Shown: positions 13,844 to 21,679, counted from the stretch's first letter. The stretch: DNA of 28,738 bases from JAHFIW01 sp035495855 (GCA_035495855.1 DATJFD010000033.1:1-28738); one strand, 5' to 3'. Notes: generated by a model from the letters alone, not told the origin. Numbers and translations: made by a program.

Positions 13844-15409
13844 TCACTCGCCGCGGCCGATGACGAGCTCGCCTTCGGCCAGGCCGTCGACGATCTCCAC
13901 GCGGCCGTCGTTGCCGCGCAGGCCCACGGCGACCTTGCGTTCCCGCGCATCGATGCCGCGCGCATCGCTGGCCACGAGGACGAACGTCTCCCCGTCGCGG
14001 GCGATTATCGCGTCGCTGGACACGGTGAGCGCGCCGGTACGGGTGCCGGCGATGATGGCCACGTTCGCGATCATGCCCGACTTGATGCGCTCGTCCGCGT
14101 CGCGGAAGCGCAGGGTGACCTTATAACCGGTGATGCCGTCGGCGGTCGACTTGACCGGATCGATGGAGACGACGGAGGCCGTGAACGGGACGCCGGTGCC
14201 GTACGCGTCGAGCGTCACGGTCGCGTCCTCGCCCGCCTTCACGTCCGCGATGTCCGCTTCGGGCACGATCGCCTCGACGGTGAACAGGCCGTCGCTCATC
14301 ACGGTCGCCACCGGAACTCCCGGGGTGACCGTCGCGCCGACCTTCGCGTCCTGTCTTGCGAGGACGCCGGCGACAGGCGCGCGCAGAACGACCTTGCCGA
14401 GCTGCGCGCGTGCGGCATCCACCGCCGCAGCGGCCTGGCGAACCGCCGCCTCCTGGCCGGCGATGTCCTCCGCCGGCGGCGCGGCGACCTTCAGCGTCTT
14501 TTGCGAAGCGGCAACGTCGACGGCCGAGGCCGCGGAGCGTACCTTCTCGCCTCCCGCGGTCAGGGCGGCGCTGGCGGCGAGCACGTTGCTCCGAGCCGCC
14601 GACACGCCGGCCTTGTAACCGTCCAGCGTGGCCTGGGCGAGCGACGGGTTCGTCGCTACGGTGGTCTTGTCGAGGGCGACCGCGCAGTCATCCAAGAACC
14701 CGCGCACGGCATCGAGTTCGGCGCGCGAGTCGTTGACCGCGGCGTCCAGGTCGCTCGCCGGCGTGACCGCGGCCATGGCGGTCTGCCACGCCTGGAGACT
14801 TTCGCCCAGGAGCTGACGACGCAGTCCGAGATCGTCGGTCAGGCGCTGGTCGGGCACGAAGAACGAAAGATGGGGCGTGAGGCCGGTCGGATACGTGAAG
14901 AACTGGTCGGTCTTGCCGCGGATGGCGTCGTCGGCCTTGGCGACCGCGTCCTGCAGCTTGTCGACGAGGCCGCTCCTGGCCTCGTCGAGCGCCGCCGTGG
15001 CGCCGCGCAGCGTCGCATCCTGCACGCCCACCTCTTCGGTGCGCGCGCCGCGCTTCACGGCGCTCAAACGGGCTTCCGCCATGGCTCGCGCGGCCTCCGC
15101 CTGCGCCAGCTGCGCGGCAAGGTCCGCCGCCCCGAGCGTAGCGAGGACCTGTCCGGCCTTCACCTTGTCGCCCGCCTTGGCGTAAACGGCGCTGACGAGT
15201 CCGCCGCGCTCGAAGGCAAGCGCCACGTCGACGTCCGCCTTCACGGTGCCGGTGACGCCGATATCGCGGTGCAGGTCGGCCCGGCTGACGGCAACGGTGG
15301 GGCGATCCGGCTTGCGTTGCATGTCGACGGCGCGGCCCGCGAAGAAGGCCGAGCCCGCGATGACCGCGGCCGAGACCGAGAAGAACGCGATACGATGTGC
15401 TGTTTTCAT
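13844..15409 (-). CDS. Efflux periplasmic-adaptor (HlyD/MacA-type) protein with long hairpin
   Basis: 521 residues. Residues 1-25 are a signal anchor (MKTAHRIAFFSVSAAVIAGS). A first biotinyl-lipoyl half (GGLVSAVYAKAGDKVKAGQV) is followed by a very long alpha-helical, alanine-rich region (about 85-330) with an internal insert (FFTYPTGLTPHLSFFVPDQR), then the second lipoyl half (GKVVLRAPVAGVLARQDAKV), a beta barrel (VEAIVPEADIADVKAGEDAT) and a membrane-proximal domain. It is the second gene of the operon, 13 bases after marR. With the smaller adaptor and the DHA2 pump it probably forms an exporter spanning the wall. The ATG is preceded by a CCTCCTCCT stretch, so there is no Shine-Dalgarno. Confidence 0.88.
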   Translation of the reverse strand: MKTAHRIAFFSVSAAVIAGSAFFAGRAVDMQRKPDRPTVAVSRADLHRDIGVTGTVKADVDVALAFERGGLVSAVYAKAGDKVKAGQVLATLGAADLAAQLAQAEAARAMAEARLSAVKRGARTEEVGVQDATLRGATAALDEARSGLVDKLQDAVAKADDAIRGKTDQFFTYPTGLTPHLSFFVPDQRLTDDLGLRRQLLGESLQAWQTAMAAVTPASDLDAAVNDSRAELDAVRGFLDDCAVALDKTTVATNPSLAQATLDGYKAGVSAARSNVLAASAALTAGGEKVRSAASAVDVAASQKTLKVAAPPAEDIAGQEAAVRQAAAAVDAARAQLGKVVLRAPVAGVLARQDAKVGATVTPGVPVATVMSDGLFTVEAIVPEADIADVKAGEDATVTLDAYGTGVPFTASVVSIDPVKSTADGITGYKVTLRFRDADERIKSGMIANVAIIAGTRTGALTVSSDAIIARDGETFVLVASDARGIDARERKVAVGLRGNDGRVEIVDGLAEGELVIGRGE

Positions 15410-15422
15410 AGGAGGAGGGTCA

Positions 15423-15866
15423 TTATCCTTTCGCGCGTTCTTCGAACGCCGAGGAGAGCCGTTCCAGCATCGCGGCGAGCTGCCGCCGTTCCTTCGGCGT
15501 CAGTATCGAGAGGACCGCGCGCATGCGCGACCTGACCTGCGCGGTCCCCTTCTTCAGGGTCGCGCGCCCTTTCGCCGTCAGGCGCAGCCGCACGGAACGG
15601 CGGTCGTTCCTGTCGGCGGCGCGCGCGAGGAGGCCCGCGCGCACGAGCCCGTCGATGGCGCCGGTAGCGGAAGGCGGGGCCACGCGCAGATGCGCCGCGA
15701 CCTCCTTCATCGAGGGATCGCCTTCTTCGCCGATGAACCGGAGGGTGGCCAGCTGCAGGTACGTGGCGCAGGCCGCGCCGTCCCCCGTCAGGTTCTCCCT
15801 GATCCGGCGTCTCGTCTCGAGGACCAGCTCGGACAGGCGGTCGATGCTCTCTCTGCCGTTCGACAT
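15423..15866 (-). CDS. MarR-family transcriptional regulator of the exporter operon
   Basis: 147 residues. The winged helix is plain: YLQLATLRFIGEEGDPSMKE, then VAAHLRVAPPSATGAIDGLV (recognition helix), and DRNDRRSVRLRLTAKGRATL (the MarR wing DxxDxRxxxLxLTxxG). Helices at both ends form the dimer interface. MarR proteins repress their own operon and release DNA on binding drugs or on oxidation; no cysteine lies in the wing. It heads the operon with two adaptors and the DHA2 pump. A TTGACG-N17-TACTGT promoter and a TTAGGGTACCTAA near-palindrome across the expected transcription start lie just upstream, consistent with autorepression. Confidence 0.92.
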   Translation of the reverse strand: MSNGRESIDRLSELVLETRRRIRENLTGDGAACATYLQLATLRFIGEEGDPSMKEVAAHLRVAPPSATGAIDGLVRAGLLARAADRNDRRSVRLRLTAKGRATLKKGTAQVRSRMRAVLSILTPKERRQLAAMLERLSSAFEERAKG

Positions 15867-15884
15867 GATGAGCGAAGCTAATAC

Positions 15885-15897
15885 TTAGGGTACCTAA
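15885..15897. promoter_or_regulatory. Putative MarR operator
   Basis: TTAGGGTACCTAA is a 13-base near-palindrome with five of six pairs matching. It starts 3 bases downstream of the -10 and covers the expected start of marR transcription. Confidence 0.45.
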
Positions 15898-15900
15898 CGA

Positions 15901-15929
15901 ACAGTAGGGCGGCGCCCGAGTCCCGTCAA
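15901..15929 (-). promoter_or_regulatory. marR operon promoter
   Basis: The minus strand reads TTGACG, 17 bases, TACTGT, 34 bases before the ATG at 15866. Confidence 0.6.
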
Positions 15930-15975
15930 GGTTCCGGTGTTCCCTCGCGGCCCCCGGATGCGGTACAGTACGGCC

Positions 15976-17148
15976 ATGCATCGACGCTCCCCGCGCACGA
16001 TCACGGTCATCGCATGGCTGGCGTCCGCCCTCTGGTTCGCGCTGCCGGCGCTCGCGGACGGTCCTTCCGCGCGGACCGCGGAGGAGCTCCATGCCGCCGC
16101 CGAAACGGCGGCGACGGGAGGCGCGAAGGTCCGCATCCTCATCGTCCCCGGCCACGAGCCGTCGGCGGGCGGGACCGCCTTCGGGAAGCTCAAGGAACGC
16201 GACCTCGCCGCGCAGCTCGGCAAGGACCTGCAGCGCTACCTTGCGGCCGACGGTCGCTTCGAGGTCTTCTTGTCGCGCGACGAGCACGGCTGGGACCCGG
16301 CCGTCGCCGCGGTCTTCGCGTCGCGATGGGACGAGATCGACGCCTGGAGCCAGGCCGCGCGCGCCGAATGGGAAGCGCTCGTCGCCTCCGGCAGGGTCGC
16401 GGAGCCGCCCGTGCCCGTGCGCCACCGCAAAGCGCCGCATCCGATGGGCGTGCGTCTGTACGGCATCACCAAATGGGCCAACGAGAACGGCATCGACCTC
16501 ATGGTCCACATCCATTTCGACGACGACCGCGCCTCAAGCCGCTACGCTGGCCGCCGCGCCGGGTTCGCGATCTATGCGCCGCCGCCGCAGTACGCCAACG
16601 GCCCCGCCTCGCTCGCCGTCGCGGAGAAGCTCCTCCCCCGCCTGGCCGCCTTCGACCCGGTCGCGAAGCTCGGCTTCGTGGGCCGCGGCATCGTGCGGGA
16701 CCCGCAGCTCATCGCGCTCGGTCGCTGGAACTCCGCCTATCCCGCGAGCGTGCTGACCGAATACGCGTTCATCTACGAGCGGCAATTGCGTACGCAGTCC
16801 GTGCGCGCGCTGGCGCTCGACGACATGGCCTATCGCACGTTCCTCGGACTGCGCGATTTTTTCTACCCGGGCGAACCCGCGGCCCGCGCGACGTCCGTCC
16901 TGCCGCACGACTGGAAAACGTCCGTTCGCGCCGGCTCCGACCCGGCCGACGTCTACGCGCTCCAGACGGCGCTCATGGTCGATGGCGATCTCCCGCCTGC
17001 GGGAAAAACGAAGAGCGCCTGCCCGCGCAACGGCCTCTTCGGCCCCTGCACGAGCGCGGCGCTCAAAGCGTTCCAGGCCAAGTACGGCATCACCGGCGAG
17101 GCCGGCTTCGCCGGCGCGAAGACCGTCGCGAAGCTGCGCGCCTTCTGA
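15976..17148 (+). CDS. Exported N-acetylmuramoyl-L-alanine amidase-like protein with PG-binding domain
   Basis: 390 residues. Residues 1-27 are a signal peptide (TVIAWLASALWFALPALADG). The catalytic region matches Amidase_3: ILIVPGHEPSAGGTAFGKLK gives the first zinc histidine, KERDLAAQLGKDLQ the glutamate, and IDLMVHIHFDDD the second histidine after the usual Ser/Asn-rich helix. LTEYAFIYE near residue 260 may hold the late glutamate. Residues about 315-390 are a PG-binding domain (VYALQTALMVDG, LFGPCTSAALKAFQAKYG). It should cut the stem peptide from muramic acid. The gene is divergent from marR with a 109-base spacer. ATG 15976 is chosen because it begins the signal peptide; the frame opens earlier. 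Confidence 0.82.
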   Translation: MHRRSPRTITVIAWLASALWFALPALADGPSARTAEELHAAAETAATGGAKVRILIVPGHEPSAGGTAFGKLKERDLAAQLGKDLQRYLAADGRFEVFLSRDEHGWDPAVAAVFASRWDEIDAWSQAARAEWEALVASGRVAEPPVPVRHRKAPHPMGVRLYGITKWANENGIDLMVHIHFDDDRASSRYAGRRAGFAIYAPPPQYANGPASLAVAEKLLPRLAAFDPVAKLGFVGRGIVRDPQLIALGRWNSAYPASVLTEYAFIYERQLRTQSVRALALDDMAYRTFLGLRDFFYPGEPAARATSVLPHDWKTSVRAGSDPADVYALQTALMVDGDLPPAGKTKSACPRNGLFGPCTSAALKAFQAKYGITGEAGFAGAKTVAKLRAF

Positions 17149-17169
17149 CGCCGGCCGCCGTGACCTCCT

Positions 17170-18609
17170 TCACGCCTTCTTCAAAGCGAAACTGAACGTC
17201 GTCCCTCCGCCCTCCTTCGACGAGAACCAGATCTTGCCGTCCATCTTCTCCACGAGCTGCTTGGAGATGAAAAGGCCGAGGCCGGTCCCGGGCATGTCCC
17301 GGACCTTCCGCGTTCCCGAACGGAAGAATTTCTCGAACACGTACCCCTGTTCCTTCGCGGGAATGCCGAAGCCGGCGTCCCTGACCGACGTCACGACGGT
17401 CCCGTCCCGAAGCTCGTGATACACCTTGATGGCGGTGTCCTCGGGGCTGTATTTGACCGCGTTCGAGAGGAGGTTCGCGAGCACTTCCTTCAGCCGATCC
17501 TCGTCGGCGAGGACCTTCGGCACGCTGTCCGGACGGTCGTACGCGACGCTGATCCGCTTCTTCTCCGCGAGTACCTTCTGTTCGTCGATGATGCCGAGGA
17601 TGACCTGGGAAAGATCGCAGGGGCGCACGGAGACGCCGAGCTTGCCGGCCTCAGACCTTGCGACCTCCAGGAGGTCGTCCACCAGGCGCCCGAGCCGGTC
17701 CCCCGCCTTCTCGATGTTCACGAGATAGGCGCGCGTTTCCTTGGAAAGGCAGGCGATCTCATCCTCTTCTATGAGCGCAAGGTAGCCCTTGATGACGGTC
17801 ACCGGCGCGCGCAGCTCGTGCGAAGCCAGGAAGACGAACTCGTTCTTGAGCTCCTGGAGCCTGCGCAGCCCGGCTGCCATCCTGTTGAGCGACGCGCTGA
17901 GTTCTCCCATCTCGTCCTTCGATCGGATGTCGAGCTTGGCATCGAAGTCCCCGCTCTCCACCGCCGTGACGAACCCCCTCACCTTCCTCATCGGCGTCAC
18001 GATGACGACCTGCGCGACGGCGAATAGCACCGCGATGAGCAGCATCGTGCCGACGATGAGCAGATAGAGGAGCTCCCGCACCTGCCGCTGCATCGGCAAC
18101 AAAACCGCGCCGATGACGGAGTGGACCTCGACGGCGCCCGCGATCTTCCCGGCGGCCGTCACGGGGATGTAGATGTCCAGGAACTCGCCGACGTCCGTCT
18201 GCCGGGGATATTCGTCGTCCTTCGCCTGCACGTGATAGGACGGCTCGGCGGAATCCAAGGCGCCTTGGAGCCCCGGCCGTCCCCGAGAACGGAGGCCGAT
18301 GATCGACGTGAGGTCCGAATAGATGATCCGGCCCTCGCTGTCCCAGATGGTCACGCGCGCCGTGGTGGAGTCGCTGATGCCCTCGGTGAAGGCGGCGAAA
18401 TGCTTCTCGGCGCCGGCGCTCCGGGGATCGGCGAAATCGGACGGACCGAGGTTGGCCGCCGCGTGCCGCTGCACCGATTCCTGCATCGCGTAGAATTCGT
18501 TCTGGAACAGCGCGTTCCGGAGGGCCTGCCGCGCGTAGAATCCCACGAACACGAGCAGGAAAACGACGAAGACTACCTTCGGAATGAGGAGTTTGTAGAT
18601 GAGTTTCAT
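17170..18609 (-). CDS. Sensor histidine kinase with extracytoplasmic sensor, HAMP, HisKA and HATPase
   Basis: 479 residues. TM1 is about 10-27, the extracytoplasmic sensor 28-178, TM2 about 180-203, HAMP about 203-255. The phospho-acceptor is H264 in FVFLASHELRAPVTVIKGY. The ATP domain has the N box LLSNAVKYSP (N383), DAGFGIP (411-417), YVFEKFFR and GTGLGL (441-446). All kinase motifs are intact. The sensor is Cache/PAS-like (RVTIWDSEGRIIYSDLTSII) and is matched by the product of the gene just upstream. The ATG overlaps that gene's stop as ATGA. No response regulator is in the window, so the partner is encoded elsewhere. Confidence 0.93.
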   Translation of the reverse strand: MKLIYKLLIPKVVFVVFLLVFVGFYARQALRNALFQNEFYAMQESVQRHAAANLGPSDFADPRSAGAEKHFAAFTEGISDSTTARVTIWDSEGRIIYSDLTSIIGLRSRGRPGLQGALDSAEPSYHVQAKDDEYPRQTDVGEFLDIYIPVTAAGKIAGAVEVHSVIGAVLLPMQRQVRELLYLLIVGTMLLIAVLFAVAQVVIVTPMRKVRGFVTAVESGDFDAKLDIRSKDEMGELSASLNRMAAGLRRLQELKNEFVFLASHELRAPVTVIKGYLALIEEDEIACLSKETRAYLVNIEKAGDRLGRLVDDLLEVARSEAGKLGVSVRPCDLSQVILGIIDEQKVLAEKKRISVAYDRPDSVPKVLADEDRLKEVLANLLSNAVKYSPEDTAIKVYHELRDGTVVTSVRDAGFGIPAKEQGYVFEKFFRSGTRKVRDMPGTGLGLFISKQLVEKMDGKIWFSSKEGGGTTFSFALKKA

Positions 18610-19271
18610 GCTTTTCCCGCGGACGCTTCCTTGCCGGCGGCCGGCGGTCCGCGTCGCGATGAACGCACCGCCCAGACGGCGTACAGCGCGTAGGCGACGA
18701 GCGTCACGGCGGCGGCCGCTTCCGCGGCCGGCATGACCTTCGCGCGCGCCGGGTCATCGACCACGCTGCTCGGCTCATAGATCTCGAGCACGCCGAAGGT
18801 CTTGCCGCCGGCGTCCTGGATCGGCACGTAGATCTCCGCGAGCGACGTGAACTGGCGTTCGGAGATGTGCTCGGCCTTCTGTTCTTCGATGGCCAGGACG
18901 ACCTCGCCGTCGTAGGCGTCCTTGACCTCGTCGTTGTCAGGGAAGCGCTGACCGATGATCTCGGACAGGTTCGACCACAGGACGACCTGGTCCTTTGACC
19001 ATACTTTCATCCGGATGATCCTCGGGGATTGTATCTGGGCGAACATGCCGCGCAGCACTTCTTGCTGCGCGTCCGTCAGCGGCCCTGAGAAGTACTCCGG
19101 CGTCAGCGTCCCGGCAGCGCGTTCGCGCAACAGCGACGCGACCTCGGTCTTCACGAGTTCGGTCTGCTGGGCTTGCGCCGCGCGATAGGCGCTGAACCAC
19201 CAGGCGCCTTCGGCTACGACGAACACGAGCAGCGGGAGTACGAGCATGACCAACGTTCTTTTCCATCGCAT
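18606..19271 (-). CDS. Stand-alone membrane sensor protein paired with the histidine kinase
   Basis: 221 residues: TM1 about 7-27, an extracytoplasmic domain 28-178, TM2 about 180-202, and a short basic tail with no kinase, cyclase or HTH. The outer domain (RMKVWSKDQVVLWSNLSEII, then FTSLAEIYVPIQDAGGKTFG) lines up with the kinase sensor (RVTIWDSEGRIIYSDLTSII, then EFLDIYIPVTAAGKIAG) along its whole length. Its stop overlaps the kinase start by 4 bases. It is best explained as a duplicated sensor that lost its output, perhaps forming a mixed complex with the kinase or acting as a co-sensor; that is inference. Frame upstream of 19271 does not look coding. Confidence 0.85.
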   Translation of the reverse strand: MRWKRTLVMLVLPLLVFVVAEGAWWFSAYRAAQAQQTELVKTEVASLLRERAAGTLTPEYFSGPLTDAQQEVLRGMFAQIQSPRIIRMKVWSKDQVVLWSNLSEIIGQRFPDNDEVKDAYDGEVVLAIEEQKAEHISERQFTSLAEIYVPIQDAGGKTFGVLEIYEPSSVVDDPARAKVMPAAEAAAAVTLVAYALYAVWAVRSSRRGPPAAGKEASAGKA

Positions 19272-19314
19272 AGACAAGATGACAATGCCGCCAATGCGGC
19301 GTGTTTCGAACTCA

Positions 19315-19323
19315 ACGATAGCA
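19315..19323 (-). promoter_or_regulatory. Possible extended -10 of the sensor-kinase operon
   Basis: The minus strand reads TGCTATCGT, 43 bases before the ATG at 19271. No clear -35. Confidence 0.35.
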
Positions 19324-19389
19324 GTTTTCGGCTCCCCCTGCACACGGGAAGGCGGCCCCGTCATCCCCGGGTCCGGACATCCCGGCCTT

Positions 19390-19887
19390 CTATTCCAGGA
19401 CCTCGGTGTTCGTCAGCTTGGCCCGGATCGCGTCGAGGTCCTGCTTCGAGACGTCGTTGCCGCGCAGGTCGAGACGGCGCAGTTGTCGCAGGTTGCCGAG
19501 CTCGAGCGGAAGCCCGGTAAGCTTGTTCTCGGAGAGGTCGAGGTCCAGCAGCTTCGAAAGCTGGCCGATCTCGGCGGGCACGCCCGTCATGTCGTTGTTG
19601 CTGGCGTCGAGCACGCGAAGGTTCTGCAGATGGCGGATCTCGGCGGGCAGCGCGCCGGTGAGCGCGTTGTCGGACAGGTCGAGCTCTTCCAGCTCGGTCC
19701 TTCCGAAGATGTCCATCGGGACTTTCGTGAGACCTCGGCCGCTCAGGTCGAGCCTGGCCGCGGAGGGTACCGCAGCCGCCGGCGGCGCGGGTGACGCTGC
19801 GCCAGGAGGCCGGGCCACCGGGCCGCAGCCGGCGCCGAGGAGGACGAGGACGCCCGCCATGACGATGCTATTTCTTGTCGTGGACAT
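19390..19887 (-). CDS. Leucine-rich-repeat lipoprotein
   Basis: 165 residues. MSTTRNSIVMAGVLVLLGAGC is a lipoprotein signal with C21 as the lipid site. After a Pro/Ala linker come about five LRRs of 23 residues with the LxxLxLxxNxLTxxP pattern, for example LEELDLSDNALTGALPAEIR and LLDLDLSENKLTGLPLELG. It should be a surface-tethered curved repeat domain that binds protein or polysaccharide partners. Few repeats are present, so the binding face is short. It stands alone; the 229 bases upstream contain an extended -10 box and one tiny frame. Confidence 0.88.
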   Translation of the reverse strand: MSTTRNSIVMAGVLVLLGAGCGPVARPPGAASPAPPAAAVPSAARLDLSGRGLTKVPMDIFGRTELEELDLSDNALTGALPAEIRHLQNLRVLDASNNDMTGVPAEIGQLSKLLDLDLSENKLTGLPLELGNLRQLRRLDLRGNDVSKQDLDAIRAKLTNTEVLE

Positions 19888-19900
19888 ACTGCTTTTGGAT

Positions 19901-19999
19901 TCAGATCTTATTCTTCGTGAGAACCTCGCGCCCTTTCGCGGCCGCCGACATGCGCTTCATGGCGCCATGCGTCGTTTTCGCCGCGGACCTCATCCTCAT
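19901..19999 (-). CDS. Possible very small basic protein (32 aa), uncertain
   Basis: A 32-codon frame starting MRMRSAAKTTHGAMKRMSAA and ending LTKNKI, strongly basic, between the LRR gene and mgtC. A TGCTATGCT extended -10 lies 6 bases before the ATG, which would give a leaderless message. The region could equally be the LRR gene's 5' leader. Confidence 0.25.
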   Translation of the reverse strand: MRMRSAAKTTHGAMKRMSAAAKGREVLTKNKI

Positions 20000-20005
20000 G
20001 GCCCA

Positions 20006-20014
20006 AGCATAGCA
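20006..20014 (-). promoter_or_regulatory. Extended -10 box upstream of the LRR gene
   Basis: The minus strand reads TGCTATGCT, identical to the box at 24649-24657. It could serve the 32-codon frame or the LRR lipoprotein 119 bases away. Confidence 0.4.
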
Positions 20015-20116
20015 TGTATTGCGCGCGGATGTTCCGCGTCGAGCGCCGGCGATTGACTTTTGCCGGGAAACGCCCTTAGCTCAAGGCTGTTCTGCTCTTT
20101 TGAGAAGGAGTCCATC

Positions 20117-20794
20117 ATGCGGCCTCGCACGTTCTTCGCGGTCCTCGCCTCGCTGCTCCTCGCCCTGCTCATCGTGAGCCTGCTGGTCGGCCGGGGCCCG
20201 GCCGAGGACGCGTCCGACGCGTTCCATCGCCTGCTCGGGGTCTTCGGCGCGTCGCACTCCGCGGGCAGGCCGGCGACCGTCCACGAACCCATCACTCGGA
20301 TCGACGTGTTCCTCCGCCTGATCGTCGCGCTGGTCCTCTCCGCGCTCATCGGCGCGGAACGGGAGTATCACCGCAAGCCGGCGGGACTCCGCACCAACGC
20401 GATGGTCGGCCTCAGTTCATGCCTGATGACCGTTGCCTCGGTGCTCGCCATCGACGCGTTCCCCGACAAGGCCATCGATCCGACCCGCGTCGCGGGACAG
20501 ATCATCACCGGCATCGGCTTCATCGGCGCCGGCGCGATCCTGCGGCCGAACAGCGGCAATCACATCGTTGGCCTGACCACGGCGGCGACCCTCTGGATGG
20601 TCTGCGGGCTCGGCATCGCGGTCGGCCTCGGTTTCTACGCAGAGGCGATCGTCACCACGATCCTCGTGTTCGTCACCTTCTTCACGCTCAATAAGCTGGT
20701 CCGGAAGATCGACGAATATTCGAAGAAGAACCCGCCGAAACACACGCACGGCGTGGATGATCCCGGCAACCACGTCGAACATCGCGAACAGTGA
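20117..20794 (+). CDS. MgtC/SapB-family membrane protein
   Basis: 225 residues. An extra N-terminal hydrophobic segment (about 5-25) and a soluble stretch precede the MgtC core: LRLIVALVLSALIGAEREYH, then GLRTNAMVGLSSCLMTVAS, QIITGIGFIGAGAILR and VGLTTAATLWMVCGLGIAVG, all hallmark stretches. The hydrophilic C-terminal ACT-like domain of MgtC proper is absent, leaving a His-rich tail (PPKHTHGVDDPGNHVEHREQ) that may bind metal. MgtC proteins modulate ATPases or magnesium and acid stress. GAAGGAG at 20104-20110 is one of the few clear Shine-Dalgarno sites here and fixes the ATG at 20117. A strong terminator follows. Confidence 0.9.
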   Translation: MRPRTFFAVLASLLLALLIVSLLVGRGPAEDASDAFHRLLGVFGASHSAGRPATVHEPITRIDVFLRLIVALVLSALIGAEREYHRKPAGLRTNAMVGLSSCLMTVASVLAIDAFPDKAIDPTRVAGQIITGIGFIGAGAILRPNSGNHIVGLTTAATLWMVCGLGIAVGLGFYAEAIVTTILVFVTFFTLNKLVRKIDEYSKKNPPKHTHGVDDPGNHVEHREQ

Positions 20795-20798
20795 ACGT

Positions 20799-20829
20799 AA
20801 AGACGCCCGTTACGGGCGTCTTTTTCTTT
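20799..20829 (+). terminator. Rho-independent terminator of the mgtC-like gene
   Basis: An 11-bp perfect stem AAAGACGCCCG / CGGGCGTCTTT with a three-base loop, then TTTTTCTTTT. The opposing OmdA gene ends 22 bases beyond. Confidence 0.92.
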
Positions 20830-20850
20830 TCAACGTAACAGCGGGCGTTT

Positions 20851-21120
20851 TTACGTCGCGCGTCCCCTGGTCCGATGCGGGCAGCCGGCCCAACAACAAG
20901 GCCGCCGCATGCCGCCCCGCATCTTCGAGAGCGCCTTCCCGATGCGAATGTCCCTGGTCTCGTCCTTTTTCCCTGACGTCACCCAGCAGATCCACTCGTT
21001 GCGCGCGAGCGGCGTGATGTCTTCCCAAAGCGCCAGCACTTTGGGCGCGCCAAGGACGGCCTTGCGCAGGTCGTCCGGCAACGGATGTATCGTTCCGCCA
21101 GCGATGGTCCTTTGCGGCAT
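20851..21120 (-). CDS. YdeI/OmdA-family small protein with cysteine-rich tail
   Basis: 89 residues. HPLPDDLRKAVLGAPKVLAL, then RNEWICWVTSGKKDETRDIR and RIGKALSKMRGG follow the OmdA pattern LPxxLxxAL...RxExxxWxxxAKKxETRxxRI. The C-terminus MRRPCCWAGCPHR adds a CCxxxC cluster that may bind metal. The family is linked to bacteriocin protection and outer-membrane proteins, but its biochemical role is unclear. A GTG start at 21141 would overlap the DUF1801 stop as GTGA. It shares a transcript with the DUF1801 gene, a pairing of two small proteins often found together. Confidence 0.75.
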   Translation of the reverse strand: MPQRTIAGGTIHPLPDDLRKAVLGAPKVLALWEDITPLARNEWICWVTSGKKDETRDIRIGKALSKMRGGMRRPCCWAGCPHRTRGRAT

Positions 21121-21137
21121 AGGTCCGTTCGTGATGG

Positions 21138-21533
21138 TCACCAGGTGCCGAGCTTCACGAGTTTCCCCTTCCTCTTCACGATGTTCTTATAGTCCCACTG
21201 GATGCGTTTCGCCTGCCTCAGCCAGCCGCGGACGGCGCCTGCCTTGATGTCTTTCACGTCCGCATAGCGCTTCTCGGCCGCCTTGAACGTCCCCTCCGGC
21301 GACAAGCCGCTGTTCTTGAACGAACGGCCGCTCCAGAAGAGGAGTCGGACGCCGTCCTTCGTGGCGGCATAGCCGACGACCGGATTGCCGTCGATGAACC
21401 AGGCCGGGCTGCCATGATAGACCTTCGCCTCGGCCTTCGGCAGTTCCTTCGCGATGATCGACCGCAGACGGTCGCACATGCGTTTGCCCGCGGGCTTTTG
21501 CGATGCGTGGTACTTCCTGATGTCGGCGGTCAT
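21138..21533 (-). CDS. DUF1801-family protein
   Basis: 131 residues. MCDRLRSIIAKELPKAEAKV, then YHGSPAWFIDGNPVVGYAAT, VRLLFWSGRSFKNSGL and DVKDIKAGAVRGWLRQAKRI follow the DUF1801 (YdhG-like) fold: a small cytoplasmic alpha/beta protein of unknown function. The basic C-terminus (KNIVKRKGKLVKLGTW) is notable. It is the first gene of a two-gene unit with the OmdA protein. The ATG at 21533 begins the first predicted helix. Confidence 0.85.
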   Translation of the reverse strand: MTADIRKYHASQKPAGKRMCDRLRSIIAKELPKAEAKVYHGSPAWFIDGNPVVGYAATKDGVRLLFWSGRSFKNSGLSPEGTFKAAEKRYADVKDIKAGAVRGWLRQAKRIQWDYKNIVKRKGKLVKLGTW

Positions 21534-21576
21534 GCCGTCATTGTAGCAAAGAACCGTCCTTTGCGGGACGGCATCA

Positions 21577-21605
21577 TTGACGGGCGGCCGACGCCGCGCT
21601 ATCGT
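21577..21605 (+). promoter_or_regulatory. Promoter of the small lipoprotein gene
   Basis: TTGACG, 17 bases, TATCGT, 74 bases before the ATG at 21680. Confidence 0.6.
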
Positions 21606-21679
21606 GCGTCGTTACGCCGACCACGTAACATGACGCGCAAGAACGTTCCTTCACCTGGTCGAACGCAAAGGAGTTTCCC

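Noticed and set aside
20053..20081. TTGACT upstream of mgtC as promoter
   Set aside because: The box at the right spacing (TTAGCT) is a poor -10; left unassigned.
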